Below, one piece after another: positions 14,515 through 27,200 of a stretch of DNA of 32,501 bases. The notes under the pieces were generated by a model that was not told the DNA's origin, searched no databases, and was given only the letters and a program-made list of their open reading frames with translations. Numbering within the stretch: the stretch's first letter is position 1; every line of letters begins with the position of its first letter. Source of the DNA: Pirellulales bacterium (lineage in GTDB: Bacteria > Planctomycetota > Planctomycetia > Pirellulales > Thermoguttaceae); assembly GCA_030605745.1 (NCBI GenBank), contig JAUWHT010000015.1, forward strand, positions 1-32,501. The letters are read 5' to 3'. The translations under genes were made by a program, and so were the position numbers.

Positions 14515-16434
14515 ATGGCTGAAGGTGAAAAAATCATCGGAATCGACTTGGGAACCACCAACTCGGTGGTTGCCATCATGGAGGGCAAAGACGCGAAAGT
14601 CGTCCCCAATCCCGAGGGGAATCGGCTGACCCCCAGCGTCGTCGCATATACCGACAAAGACGAAACGCTCGTCGGCGAGCCGGCCCGACGACAGGCCGTC
14701 ACCAATCCAACGCGGACCGTCTCCTCGATCAAGCGGTTCATGGGACGCAGGCACAGCGAAGTGAGCGCCGAGGAAAAGATCGTGCCGTACCAGATCGTTG
14801 GCGGACCGCAGGACTATGTGAAGGTCAAGGTCGACGACCACGAGTATACCCCGCCCGAAATCTCCGCCCTGACACTGCGAAAGCTCAAAGAGGCGGCCGA
14901 AGCGTACCTGGGCCACAAGGTCAACAAGGCGGTGATCACTGTGCCGGCCTACTTCAACGATTCGCAACGGCAGGCGACCAAAGATGCGGGCCAGATTGCC
15001 GGGCTGGAAGTGGCGCGGATCATAAACGAGCCGACGGCCGCCTCGCTCGCATACGGGTTGGACAGGAAGAAAGCCGAGAAGATCGCCGTGTTCGACTTCG
15101 GCGGCGGGACGTTCGACATCTCCGTGCTCGAGGTCGCCGACGGCGTGTTCCGCGTAATCAGCACCAACGGCGATACCCACCTCGGCGGCGACGATCTGGA
15201 CGACGTGCTGATCAACTACGTTGCCGGCGAGTTTAAGAAGGAGCAGGGCATCGATCTCCGCAAGGACACCATGGCATTGCAGCGGCTCCAGGAGGCGTGC
15301 GAAAAGGCCAAAAAGGAACTCAGTTCCGCACAGTCGACCGACATCAACCTGCCGTTTATCACCGCCGATGCGGCCGGGCCGAAACACCTGCAAATGAACA
15401 TCAGCCGGGCGAAGTTCGAGCAGCTTGTCGATCCGCTGATCGAGCGCTGCCGCGGACCGGTCAAACAGGCGCTGAAAGACGCCAAGATGCAGCCGAACGA
15501 AATCGACGAGGTGGTGCTGGTCGGGGGCTCCACGCGAATCCCCAAAGTTCAGGAACTGGTCAAGGGCATCTTCGGCAAGGACCCGCACAAGGGGGTCAAT
15601 CCCGACGAGGTCGTGGCCGTGGGCGCGGCGATCCAGGGCGGCGTGCTGGCCGGAGACGTCAAAGACGTGCTGCTGCTGGACGTCACGCCGCTGTCGCTGG
15701 GAATCGAGACACTTGGTGGCATCATGACTCGCCTGGTCGAGCGCAACACCACCATCCCTACCGAGCGGAAGCAGATCTTCAGCACCGCAGACGACAACCA
15801 AACGGCGGTTACGGTGAAGGTCTACCAGGGCGAGCGGCAGATGGCGGCCGACAACCGGCTGCTGGGTGAGTTCAATCTGGAAGGCATCCCGCTCGCTCCT
15901 CGCGGAATGCCGCAAATCGAAGTCAAGTTCGACATCGACGCCAACGGCATCCTGAACGTCTCTGCCAAGGACCTGGGCACCTCGAAGGAGCAGACGGTAC
16001 GGATCGAGCAGTCCAGTGGATTGTCGGAAGATGAGATCGGCAATATGCGTAAGGACGCCGATCAGCACGCCGAAGAGGACAAGAAAAAGCGCGCTCTGGC
16101 CGAATCGCGCAACCAGGCCGATTCGATGTGCTTCCAGCTCGAAAAACTCATCAAGGAGCACGACGCCAAGTTGACCGACGTCGACAAAAATGCCGTGAAC
16201 AAGGCGATCGAAAAGACACGCGAGGCGGCCAAGGGCGACGACGACGAGAAGATCAAGTCGGCAATCAACGAACTGGAGCAGGCCTCGCACGCGCTGAGCA
16301 AGACGCTATACGAAAGTGCCCAGCCGGCCGGCGCAACCGACGCCGCGGAAACCGCAGCCCCCGACACGGCCGGCGGCGGGGCGGCCGGCGACGACGACGC
16401 GATCGACGCCGAGTTCGAGGTAAAGGATTCGTAG
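14515..16434 (+). CDS. dnaK: Molecular chaperone DnaK (Hsp70)
   Basis: This ATP-driven chaperone has 639 residues, almost the E. coli length. The ATPase part begins [20 protein letters not shown] and shows [46 protein letters not shown] and [13 protein letters not shown]. The substrate-binding part carries [14 protein letters not shown] and the helical lid ends [20 protein letters not shown] sits eight bases before the ATG. No grpE or dnaJ is adjacent; clpB follows on the same strand after a 165-bp repeat-filled gap, so the two disaggregation partners are likely co-expressed under stress. Confidence 0.98.
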   Translation: MAEGEKIIGIDLGTTNSVVAIMEGKDAKVVPNPEGNRLTPSVVAYTDKDETLVGEPARRQAVTNPTRTVSSIKRFMGRRHSEVSAEEKIVPYQIVGGPQDYVKVKVDDHEYTPPEISALTLRKLKEAAEAYLGHKVNKAVITVPAYFNDSQRQATKDAGQIAGLEVARIINEPTAASLAYGLDRKKAEKIAVFDFGGGTFDISVLEVADGVFRVISTNGDTHLGGDDLDDVLINYVAGEFKKEQGIDLRKDTMALQRLQEACEKAKKELSSAQSTDINLPFITADAAGPKHLQMNISRAKFEQLVDPLIERCRGPVKQALKDAKMQPNEIDEVVLVGGSTRIPKVQELVKGIFGKDPHKGVNPDEVVAVGAAIQGGVLAGDVKDVLLLDVTPLSLGIETLGGIMTRLVERNTTIPTERKQIFSTADDNQTAVTVKVYQGERQMAADNRLLGEFNLEGIPLAPRGMPQIEVKFDIDANGILNVSAKDLGTSKEQTVRIEQSSGLSEDEIGNMRKDADQHAEEDKKKRALAESRNQADSMCFQLEKLIKEHDAKLTDVDKNAVNKAIEKTREAAKGDDDEKIKSAINELEQASHALSKTLYESAQPAGATDAAETAAPDTAGGGAAGDDDAIDAEFEVKDS

Positions 16435-16436
16435 CC

Positions 16437-16585
16437 CGTTTAGCCGCCGCGTCCACGCGGCGCTGCAAGTTTAGCCGCCGCCGGCACGGCGGCGTGTAAG
16501 TTTAGCCGCCGGGCTTGCCCGGCGCGTTTTCTGGTGGCCAGTTCGCCGAAACAGCAACGCGCCGGGCAAGCCCGGCGGCTAAACG
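16437..16585. repeat. Composite of three TTTAGCCGCC palindromes
   Basis: Three elements lie in series: GTTTAGCCGCCGCGTCCACG (hairpin GCCGCGT/ACGCGGC), TTTAGCCGCCGCCGGCACGG, and a full TTTAGCCGCCGGGCTTGCCC palindrome to 16585. It starts 2 bp after the dnaK stop and ends 14 bp before clpB, so any dnaK-clpB mRNA would carry it. Confidence 0.9.
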
Positions 16586-16599
16586 GCATTTGACCCATC

Positions 16600-19251
<2,652 letters not shown>

Positions 19252-19256
19252 CCGCT

Positions 19257-19283
19257 CATAAAGCCGCGACCGGCGGTCGCGCC
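19257..19283. repeat. CATAAAGCCGCGACCGGCGG repeat after clpB
   Basis: One copy of the same unit as in the dnaK leader lies 5 bp past the clpB stop. It contains the hairpin CGACCGGCGGTCG. 19284-19405 holds nothing else I can name. Confidence 0.75.
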
Positions 19284-19405
19284 AATAAAACCGCTTGCAT
19301 CTTCGCACCGCATATTTCGTCCATTTCGAATTCGTCGACAAATTGCTCGGACTCGACGAACCGAAGCGCGGCTATTTCTTGTCGCTGTCGATGACTTTGT
19401 TGAGC

Positions 19406-20539
19406 CTATCTCTTCTCAATCAAGAACAGGAATTCTCGGTTGGGTTCCTCTGCGTCCCGCAACCATTCATTGGTCCACTTCATACCTGCCATGACGTTCT
19501 TCTTGTAGTTAATTTCAATTACGTCCAGAAGCTTTCCGTTGCTACGCACGACATCGTTCAGTTCATCGGCCGTCGCCCGACCTCCAGAACTGTATGACAG
19601 GATGATCCAGCGGGCTTGAGTCGCTTTGATGAGCTTCTCAATTGCTTCGACCACAATGAAGCGGCCGCTGCCGTTGCGTCGGAACTCCTCGAATACTGAT
19701 GCAGCGACCTTGTCCGACGTGTCTTTGCGACGATTGGCCTTGCCGAAAAGGTTTGGTTTGTCGAAGAGACATACGCTTGTCCACACATGGTAGTAGGATG
19801 CATATCGTACCCGTGATGGTGGCATCTTCTCGTTGTTCGATCCGTATGGTGGATCGAAGTACGCAAGGTCAACGGACACACGCGGGGCGAGATCAAAGAT
19901 GTCGCTTCGGAATACTTGGTGCTCCCGTGATGACGTGAAGACGTTCGGCACCTTGAGCACAAGCTCCTTGTATGATCGAGGGGACCAGTCCTTGAGATAA
20001 GAAACGAAATGTCCAAGACTGCTGTCCACCTGATCGAGTGCCAGAATGAGGCTTGTCAGAGCCACAGCTTTATCAACGGCATCAAGCCCAAGTTTCTCTA
20101 TCTCCTCACGGATAGCATCGAGCTTTCGGGTGTTATGCACTTGCCATGGTTTCTTCAGGCCATCTTGCTGGACTGCAGAGCCTCCGTTAAGTTGCCCGCC
20201 ATAGTGCTCCGTGAACCAACCATCAACGGGGCAGACGGTATTGAGATGGTCAATCAAGTCCTGATACTCGTTGGGTTGCTTGTGGTTGAGGAGGTAGCAG
20301 ATGGCAAAGACCTCTGACCAGACCGCAAGGTCGTTGCAGATGACCTCATATCCAGACTTCGCCAAGGCCTGTGACACGCGTGTGGTTCCCGAGAACCCAT
20401 CCAACACCGTGTGTGCATCAACTCGCTTGGCGAACTGAAGTATCTGCGGAATCAGCTTCAGTTTTGAACCTGCATACTTGATGCCCTCCGTAGGAGGCGC
20501 ATCAAGAACAAGGTCGTCAAAAAGGGGAAGCGTCTGCAT
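19406..20539 (-). CDS. D12-class adenine-specific DNA methyltransferase
   Basis: The 377-residue protein transfers a methyl group to N6 of adenine. Residues 20-70 read IKYAGSKLKLIPQIL then TVLDGFSGTTRVSQALAKSG and ICND, the D12-class AdoMet-binding F.G block. The catalytic DPPY is at 229-232 (YFDPPYGSN). It is the last gene of a three-gene minus-strand cassette, 2 bp after the putative endonuclease stop, so translation is probably coupled. It presumably protects host DNA from that nuclease. The recognition site is unknown. Base composition is AT-richer by eye than dnaK-clpB, suggesting transfer. Confidence 0.9.
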   Translation of the reverse strand: MQTLPLFDDLVLDAPPTEGIKYAGSKLKLIPQILQFAKRVDAHTVLDGFSGTTRVSQALAKSGYEVICNDLAVWSEVFAICYLLNHKQPNEYQDLIDHLNTVCPVDGWFTEHYGGQLNGGSAVQQDGLKKPWQVHNTRKLDAIREEIEKLGLDAVDKAVALTSLILALDQVDSSLGHFVSYLKDWSPRSYKELVLKVPNVFTSSREHQVFRSDIFDLAPRVSVDLAYFDPPYGSNNEKMPPSRVRYASYYHVWTSVCLFDKPNLFGKANRRKDTSDKVAASVFEEFRRNGSGRFIVVEAIEKLIKATQARWIILSYSSGGRATADELNDVVRSNGKLLDVIEINYKKNVMAGMKWTNEWLRDAEEPNREFLFLIEKR

Positions 20540-20541
20540 TA

Positions 20542-21387
20542 TTACTTCAGTCCTGACTGTTGCTTCAGCTTCACAATGTCTTCCTTAACCTTCTCCAATG
20601 CGGACTTGTGTCCGGCCTCGGACGAGACAAGCGCATGCGAGAAGAGTTTTACAAGAACCAGATTATGGGAGTAATCGATCCACCCGTCGGTAATGCTGTC
20701 AAAGTAGTTCAATCCATTCTTCGTGTGCGTCCACAAACCACGCTGCAAGGCGTTTGCCGCAGCATCGCCATATCTCACCTCACAGATATACTCATCCGAT
20801 GAATTGTAAAATCGGTAGACGGGATGTTTCCTGCCTCTTTTGCCTTCCTCTCTTGAGATGCGTACCGTATCACTGACTGCCCGATTGTAGTCGAAAACAA
20901 GAATGCTGCACCTCTGATTCTTCTCATCGTAGATGAGAGGGAGAACATTGATGTTTCGGAACTCTGCGAAAGCAGGATCGTTGAGCACAGCTTGGACTTT
21001 GGCCTGGCCCGCGACTCCGTCTCCCTCCTGCTCTAACCTGGGGAACATTCGGAAGGTCTTGTCTGTTGAAAGCTGAAGAGGTCCGTCCCCGTAGGCCTTC
21101 AGGCTAACGGGAAACTCGGCCTTGGTAATCTCATTGATGATCTTGATGTCTTCCTCTTGTGACTTCGCTCGGTACAGATCTTTGCCGACGTGTATGGACC
21201 GAAAGTCGTACATGTACTGGTTGATGAACTCGGCTATTGCTATCTCGGCAAGATCGCCATGCGTTTTGTTTCCGATCAGACGCATCGTGAAGATGTTGCT
21301 GAGCGTGGTTGTGATCAGGTCGGGGTGCTTGCTGACCAGAAGCTTGAGTCGAATCGTGAAATCTGCGTACGGGTCTTGGTCTGTCAT
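20542..21387 (-). CDS. Probable type II restriction endonuclease
   Basis: This 281-residue protein starts at ATG 21387, with AAAGGA seven bases upstream; the track's longer version intrudes into the kinase gene. I do not recognise its specificity. Residues 44-54 (GDLAEIAIAEF), the acidic EED at 78-80 and the strand EFPVSLKAYGDGPLQLSTDK (91-110) fit a PD-(D/E)xK nuclease layout with S-L-K (95-97) as the x-lysine arm. Its place directly before a DNA methyltransferase supports the restriction role. It contains no membrane or ATPase motif. Nuclease assignment is inference from layout and context. Confidence 0.65.
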   Translation of the reverse strand: MTDQDPYADFTIRLKLLVSKHPDLITTTLSNIFTMRLIGNKTHGDLAEIAIAEFINQYMYDFRSIHVGKDLYRAKSQEEDIKIINEITKAEFPVSLKAYGDGPLQLSTDKTFRMFPRLEQEGDGVAGQAKVQAVLNDPAFAEFRNINVLPLIYDEKNQRCSILVFDYNRAVSDTVRISREEGKRGRKHPVYRFYNSSDEYICEVRYGDAAANALQRGLWTHTKNGLNYFDSITDGWIDYSHNLVLVKLFSHALVSSEAGHKSALEKVKEDIVKLKQQSGLK

Positions 21388-21415
21388 CTTGTTCCTTTCT
21401 GTATCTGGCCCAACG

Positions 21416-22381
21416 TCAACTTTGAGGCTGCGGCGCGCCAGCGATGCTAGCCTCCAAGGTTTTGTTGGCGCCGTCCTGAATTTCCGTGTTGAGATCCCGC
21501 CACAGCTCCATTGCTGATGCTGTCCTGTAGGCGACATGTCGCCGAAGAGCCTTTGAGAGAGCGACGTTGTACGGGAACAGAAGCCCTTCAGCTATCTGTC
21601 GAGGAACACCGTCGAGAACCTGTTGCTTCGTAAATTGCGGTTCCCTGCCGTGGATGATCGCAAGAAAGAGAAGGCCGCAGTGGTAGATGTCAAGACGGTG
21701 GTCAATCGTTCCAAATTCGGTGGGGTTCAGGTGTTCGGGGGGCAACATCCATTCAGCAAGGAGTGTGTTGAAGACGTTCACGTCACCGATTATGTTTGAA
21801 ATCCCAAAGTCGCCCAGCTTGAACCGCATGGCGTTGTATTGTTCCGGCAGGACTTCATCCCGAACCACTGAGGTGAACACGTTGCCCAGGTGGATGTCCT
21901 TGTGGACGACCCCGGCAGCATGGAGGAAGTGAACGGCCTGGAGAAGGCATCTAGCAATGGGTTTAAGCCAGAAGTAACCGTTGTAGTTGTCGAGTGTGAA
22001 AAGGTCACTGATCGTGGACTCACAGCGTTCAGTCACGAGGTAGAAGGAGTCCTTGTACTCAAACGCGGCATGCAGGTAAGTGATGAAGGGATTCCGAAAG
22101 GCCTGGAGATACTGCGACTCATGCTCCCAGTTCTTCGCGATGATGTCGTATGATTGCTTCCGCGGAAGCAGGACTTTGGCGGCGAGTTTGTTCCCCCACG
22201 AATCGCCGCATTCGTACACAACACCAAAGACGCCGTGACCGATCTCGTCTCCAATGAAGTACGTGACATCACGAAACTGAATGGCTTCCCCGTGCTGCGG
22301 CAGCGTGAAGCTCTTGAACGTGAGCTGTTGGGGCTGCTCTGCCGGCTCGCCTTCCGGTTGCTGTTGTTGTTCTTCTGTCAT
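21416..22381 (-). CDS. Serine/threonine protein kinase-like protein
   Basis: The 321-residue eukaryotic-type kinase shows the glycine loop IGHGVFGVV (47-55), AAKV with K69, E87 in helix C, the catalytic loop HKDIHLGN (160-167; HRD read as HKD, and the usual Lys at D+2 is His), DFG (191-193) and PPE for APE (214-216). All phosphotransfer residues (K69, E87, D162, N167, D191) are present. It has no transmembrane span or PASTA repeat and opens with a Gln/Glu-rich stretch. I chose ATG 22381; TTG 22399 is possible. It is the first gene of the kinase-nuclease-methylase cassette, 28 bp before the nuclease. Target unknown. Confidence 0.88.
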   Translation of the reverse strand: MTEEQQQQPEGEPAEQPQQLTFKSFTLPQHGEAIQFRDVTYFIGDEIGHGVFGVVYECGDSWGNKLAAKVLLPRKQSYDIIAKNWEHESQYLQAFRNPFITYLHAAFEYKDSFYLVTERCESTISDLFTLDNYNGYFWLKPIARCLLQAVHFLHAAGVVHKDIHLGNVFTSVVRDEVLPEQYNAMRFKLGDFGISNIIGDVNVFNTLLAEWMLPPEHLNPTEFGTIDHRLDIYHCGLLFLAIIHGREPQFTKQQVLDGVPRQIAEGLLFPYNVALSKALRRHVAYRTASAMELWRDLNTEIQDGANKTLEASIAGAPQPQS

Positions 22382-22438
22382 CTCATCTTCTCGCGCCAAC
22401 TATGGTTTAGATGGTTTCCGCATATACCTGCCTTTGGT

Positions 22439-23116
<678 letters not shown>

Positions 23117-23182
23117 TCGAACTCTGGCAGACCGGCGCCCGGCCGTGTTGCGAGCTATAGTTTAGCGCATACTAGGTTTAGT

Positions 23183-23752
23183 GTGGCTTGTAGTATCTTT
23201 AGGGGGTGCTTGGGGGTGGGTGTGTTTGCTGAGATACCGACCGCGAACCTGCACCTGCCGACTACGGTGGCCCTGGCGGCGCTGGCGGCGATTGGTTACA
23301 TGGTTAGCATCTTTCGTAGCGGAGAGCGCGAATTTACGCTGGTCGACGCGATGATCCTGATGGTCATCGTAGCGATCCTGGGCGCGACGGTGATCCCGCT
23401 GATCGAGGCGGCCAGCACCAAGGCCAAGTCCGCCACCCTACTGCAAAACCTGCACACGCTGCGGTCCCAGATCGAACTGTACAAACTGGAACACGGGGGC
23501 GAGGCCCCGGTGGCCTACCAGGGCATGTTTCCGCAATTGACCCGGTCGACCAACGGCGACGGGATTCCCGGCCCGCCGGGGAGCAAGTACCCCTTTGGCC
23601 CCTACCTGCGAAGCGGGGTGCCGCTTAACCCGATCACCGGCCGCTCGATCGTCACGCTCACCGAGACGTTCCCACCGAAGGCGGCCAGCGGCAACGGCGG
23701 CTGGATCTACCACCAGGCCACCGGCCGGATCGCGGCCGATCTGGACGATTAG
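23183..23752 (+). CDS. Pseudopilin-like (GspG-type) protein
   Basis: The protein has up to 189 residues. REFTLVDAMILMVIVAILGA then TVIPLIEAA is a type IV pilin-like hydrophobic helix with FTLVD in place of FTLVE. LLQNLHTLRSQIELYKLEHG and the Tyr/Pro/Gly-rich C-terminus (YPFGPYLRSGVPLNPITG, GWIYHQATG) are GspG-like. An extra hydrophobic span (LPTTVALAALAAIGYMVSIF) precedes the pilin helix, so peptidase processing would be unusual. The start is unsettled: GTG 23183 (track), 23216 or 23222; AGGGGG near 23201 favours a later one. No other secretion genes are nearby. Confidence 0.75.
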   Translation: MACSIFRGCLGVGVFAEIPTANLHLPTTVALAALAAIGYMVSIFRSGEREFTLVDAMILMVIVAILGATVIPLIEAASTKAKSATLLQNLHTLRSQIELYKLEHGGEAPVAYQGMFPQLTRSTNGDGIPGPPGSKYPFGPYLRSGVPLNPITGRSIVTLTETFPPKAASGNGGWIYHQATGRIAADLDD

Positions 23753-23770
23753 TAACAAAGCCGAAAACGG

Positions 23771-23822
23771 AAAGCGGAAAGCCGAAAGCGCAGTAACGAA
23801 CGCCCATTCCACTTTCCGCTTT
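23771..23822. repeat. Inverted repeat between convergent genes
   Basis: AAAGCGGAAAG and CTTTCCGCTTT pair perfectly over 11 bp with a 30-nt loop. It lies between the converging stops of the pseudopilin and DUF6800 genes, so it could serve both as a transcript end. It lacks a T-tract. Confidence 0.55.
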
Positions 23823-23832
23823 TCGCTTTGAC

Positions 23833-24018
23833 CTAGCGTTTTTCCAGCTCCCAGTCGTCGACGATGACCTGTCCGCCGGGGCTCATGCTGCGGAGCTTAT
23901 CGGCGATGGCGGAACGCTCCGAGACGGTGGCCTTTTCGAGCTTTCTGGCAAATTGTGCCACCTTCTTGCGCCGATGCCGGCGACGCTTGATTTCCTTGCG
24001 ACGTTCACTACACGGCAC
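23833..24018 (-). CDS. DUF6800-like small basic protein
   Basis: The 61-residue protein starts at GTG 24018, which has AAGGAG seven bases upstream; the track start is 12 codons earlier and lacks a site. It reads (V)PCSERRKEIKRRRHRRKKVA, then QFARKLEKATVSERSAIADK and LRSMSPGG. The RRKEI.RRR.RK.K......L.KA...E...I..K.R..TPGA pattern is that of small planctomycete DUF6800 proteins. The N-half is strongly basic and could bind nucleic acid. No function is known. Confidence 0.78.
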   Translation of the reverse strand: MPCSERRKEIKRRRHRRKKVAQFARKLEKATVSERSAIADKLRSMSPGGQVIVDDWELEKR

Positions 24019-24172
24019 GTTTTGACTCCTTGATTCACAGTAGTTGATGCCCATGTACTGGCCACGAGCTTATTAACTCAATCGACTATACCAAACGGCC
24101 CGTAACGGGGCAACCCATAGCCGTGGGCAGAAACAGTGCTACACAAAGGCAGTACCAGCTTGATTTGCCGAG

Positions 24173-24263
24173 CCCGTTTAGCCGCCGGGCTTGCTCGGCG
24201 CGTTGTTTTGCGGCCTATTTGCTCGAACGCTAACGCGCCGGGCAAGCCCGGCGGCTAAACGGG
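24173..24263. repeat. 91-bp palindrome read into the valS C-terminus
   Basis: CCCGTTTAGCCGCCGGGCTT and its inverse AAGCCCGGCGGCTAAACGGG are the ends, with a loop of about 30 nt. Transcribed from the minus strand it is in frame with valS and contains the valS stop (24178-24180). Confidence 0.92.
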
Positions 24264-27200
24264 TGAGCTTGTCCAAAACCTGCGAGGTTGTCGCGATCTG
24301 GTCTTGTAGCTCTTTCAGGCTGTCGCGCTCCTTTTGGACGACGGTTGCGGGCGCCCGCTCGATGAAGTTCTTGTTCTCCAGATTCTTCTTCTTGTCGGCG
24401 ATCAACTTGTCCAGTTTCTCGAGTTCCTGCTTTTTGCGGGTAAATTCTGCTTCGACGTCGATTGAATCTGCCAGGTCGACATGCACGTTATCGCCAGCGG
24501 ATACCGTTGCACTGGCACACAATGGTGGCGCCTCAACGTCAGGACCAATTTCGGTAATCCGGGCATTTGCCATTGATTCGAAATAGGGCTTCATTGGTTC
24601 CGTTAGCATGGCTATCGACGAATGGCACGTGTTCGACACCCTAATTCTCACACTCGGCGCGATATTGTTTCGGCTCCGGATGTCGCGAATCGCCCGAAGC
24701 TTGTTCTGGAATACCACAAACTGGGCCTCGATCCGCGGGTCCTGCCTCTTCGCGTCGCTCTCGGGCCAGGGGGCGATCATAATGCTCTCGGCCGCCGGCT
24801 GCACCACGTTGATCCCTCGCTCAGGCGCCACTTCGGCCAACAACTGCCACACCTCTTCGGTAACAAACGGGATCATCGGATGCAGCAGCCGCAGCAGCGT
24901 GTCCAGCGTGTGGGCCAACACGCGCTGGGCAACCGTGCGACTTGCATCGTCCTGCAATCGGCCCTTCACCATTTCGACGAAGAAGCTGCAAAACTCGTCC
25001 CAGGCGAAGTCGTACAGCGTCCGGGCCGCGTCGGCGTACCGGTACTCGGCCAGCGAATCGGTCACCTGCCGGGTCACCGTCGAGAGCCGGCTTAGTATCC
25101 AGCGGTCCTCGACCGTCAGTTCCCGGTCGGCCACCACGCCGGGCGTGTACCCGTCGAGGTTCATAAGCGTGAACCGCGAGGCGTTCCACAGCTTGTTGCA
25201 GAAGTTACGCGCCAGCTCGAACCGATCGCTGACCACTGCTCCCCGGGGCAGTGCCTTGTCTTGCGGCTTTTCGGCCCATTGGGTGGAGAACTCCCCGCCG
25301 CACTGCTTGCACTTGATCCGCGGCAGCAGGCGATTGTCCCTGGTCTGCTCGATCAGTTTGCCGCAGTGCGGACACTCGAACTCGACCGGCATTCGGACGT
25401 CCTGCGTCTCGGTTGTCATGTAGGCCAGGCCGAACCGCAGCGAGTCGGCCCCGAACTTCTCGATCACGTCGAGCGGATCGACGCCGTTGCCCTTCGACTT
25501 CGACATGCTCTCTCCGTAGCCGTCGAGGATTTTCGGGTGGATGTAGACCTCCCTAAACGGCACCTCGCCCACGTTGTGCAACCCGGTCAGGACCATCCGT
25601 GCGACCCACAGCGTAATGATGTCGCGGCTGGTTATGAGCACATTGGTCGGGTAGAAGTATTTCAGGTCGTCGGTCTGCTCCGGCCAGCCGAGCGTGGAAT
25701 GCGGCCAAAGAGCGGAACTGAACCAGGTGTCCAAGACGTCGGGTTCGCGGTCGAACAGTCCATCTTTCTCAATCGCTTCGATTACCTCATGATCGTCTTC
25801 ATCCCGGACGCAAAGGAAGTAATATGTGACCTTTGGGTCTCGAACATTATCATGCTGTTGTTTCGGTGTGGGACTGCTTGCCCGCCGCGATTCCACGACC
25901 CGTCCCTCTTTGATCCAGCGATTGATCTTCGGTTGAAGTTCTTTTCGCCGCATGGATAATCGCTTCGTTTCATCCGGCTCGGTAAGACGCCTACTCAATC
26001 CCCACACCGGCAATTGGTGTCCCCACCAAAGCTGCCGGCTGATCGGCCAGTCGCGTTTCTCGCTGAGCCAGTCGAGATAGCCCTTGCTGTAGCGCGAGGG
26101 AATGATCCGCACGCGGCCATCCGAAACGGCATCCATCGCCGTCTGCGCGAGCCAATCCATCTTGACGAACCACTGGTCGGTCAAGAGCGGTTCGATGGGC
26201 GTTTTCGAGCGGTCGGAATGGGCCAGGTCGATCTGGCGGTCTTCGACCTTGACCAATAGGCCCTGCTCCTTAAGGTCGGCAACCACGTTCTCGCGCGACT
26301 CGGCCACCGTCTGTCCCTGGTACGGCCCGGCTTCAGCGCTCAGCGTGCCGTCGAGGTTGAGGATGTTGACCATCGGCAGGTTCTGCCGCAGGCCGACCTC
26401 GTAGTCGTTCGGGTCGTGTGCCGGGGTGATTTTTACGCAGCCGGTGCCCATCTCGGGCTTGGCCCACGGGTCGGCTATCAGCGGGATCTCACGCTCCACC
26501 AGCGGCAGCAACACCTTGCGACCGTCGGCGGCCATCTTCCGCAGTGTGAGCAGTTCGTCAAGCATTGTCTCGCGCCGCTTGCGCACGTCGTCAAGCTGGG
26601 CCTGAATCTCGGGCTTTTGCCGCTGCGGCACTGTGGCAAGCCGCGCTTTCAGGTCGGCCTCGGCCTTATCCAGCGCGGCGGCCGGGTCCGGATGGACCGC
26701 TACGGCCGTGTCGCCCAGCATCGTCTCCGGCCGCGTGGTGGCGATGGTCGCGTGCTTCGGCTCGCCCGGCTTCGGGTCGATCACCGGGTAGTTGAAGTAC
26801 CAGAAATGGCCTGAAACCGTCTCGTGAAATACCTCGTCGTCGCTGACGGCCGTTTGAAGCATCGTGTCCCAGTTTACCAGCCGCTTGCCACGGTAAATCA
26901 GCCCCTCCTTGAACAGACTGAAGAACGTGTGTCGGACCGCCCGGGCGCACATCGCATCCAGCGTGAACCGGGTCCGCTCCCAGTCGCAACTGCAACCCAT
27001 CTGCTTGAGTTGGCCCAGGATGCGGGCTTCGTACTCCTCCTTCCACTGCCAGATTCTTTCGACCAGACCCTTGCGTCCCAGCTCGTGCCGGGAGATTTTC
27101 TCCTCTTCCAACAGCCGCCGCTCGACGACCGCCTGGGTGGCAATGCCCGCGTGGTCGGTGCCGGGCATCCAGAGGGTCGCAAACCCCTGCATCCGCTTCT

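Noticed and set aside
14515-16290. 600-aa minus-strand ORF opposite dnaK
   Set aside because: It is a frame shadow of dnaK produced by high GC. The plus strand carries a complete DnaK.
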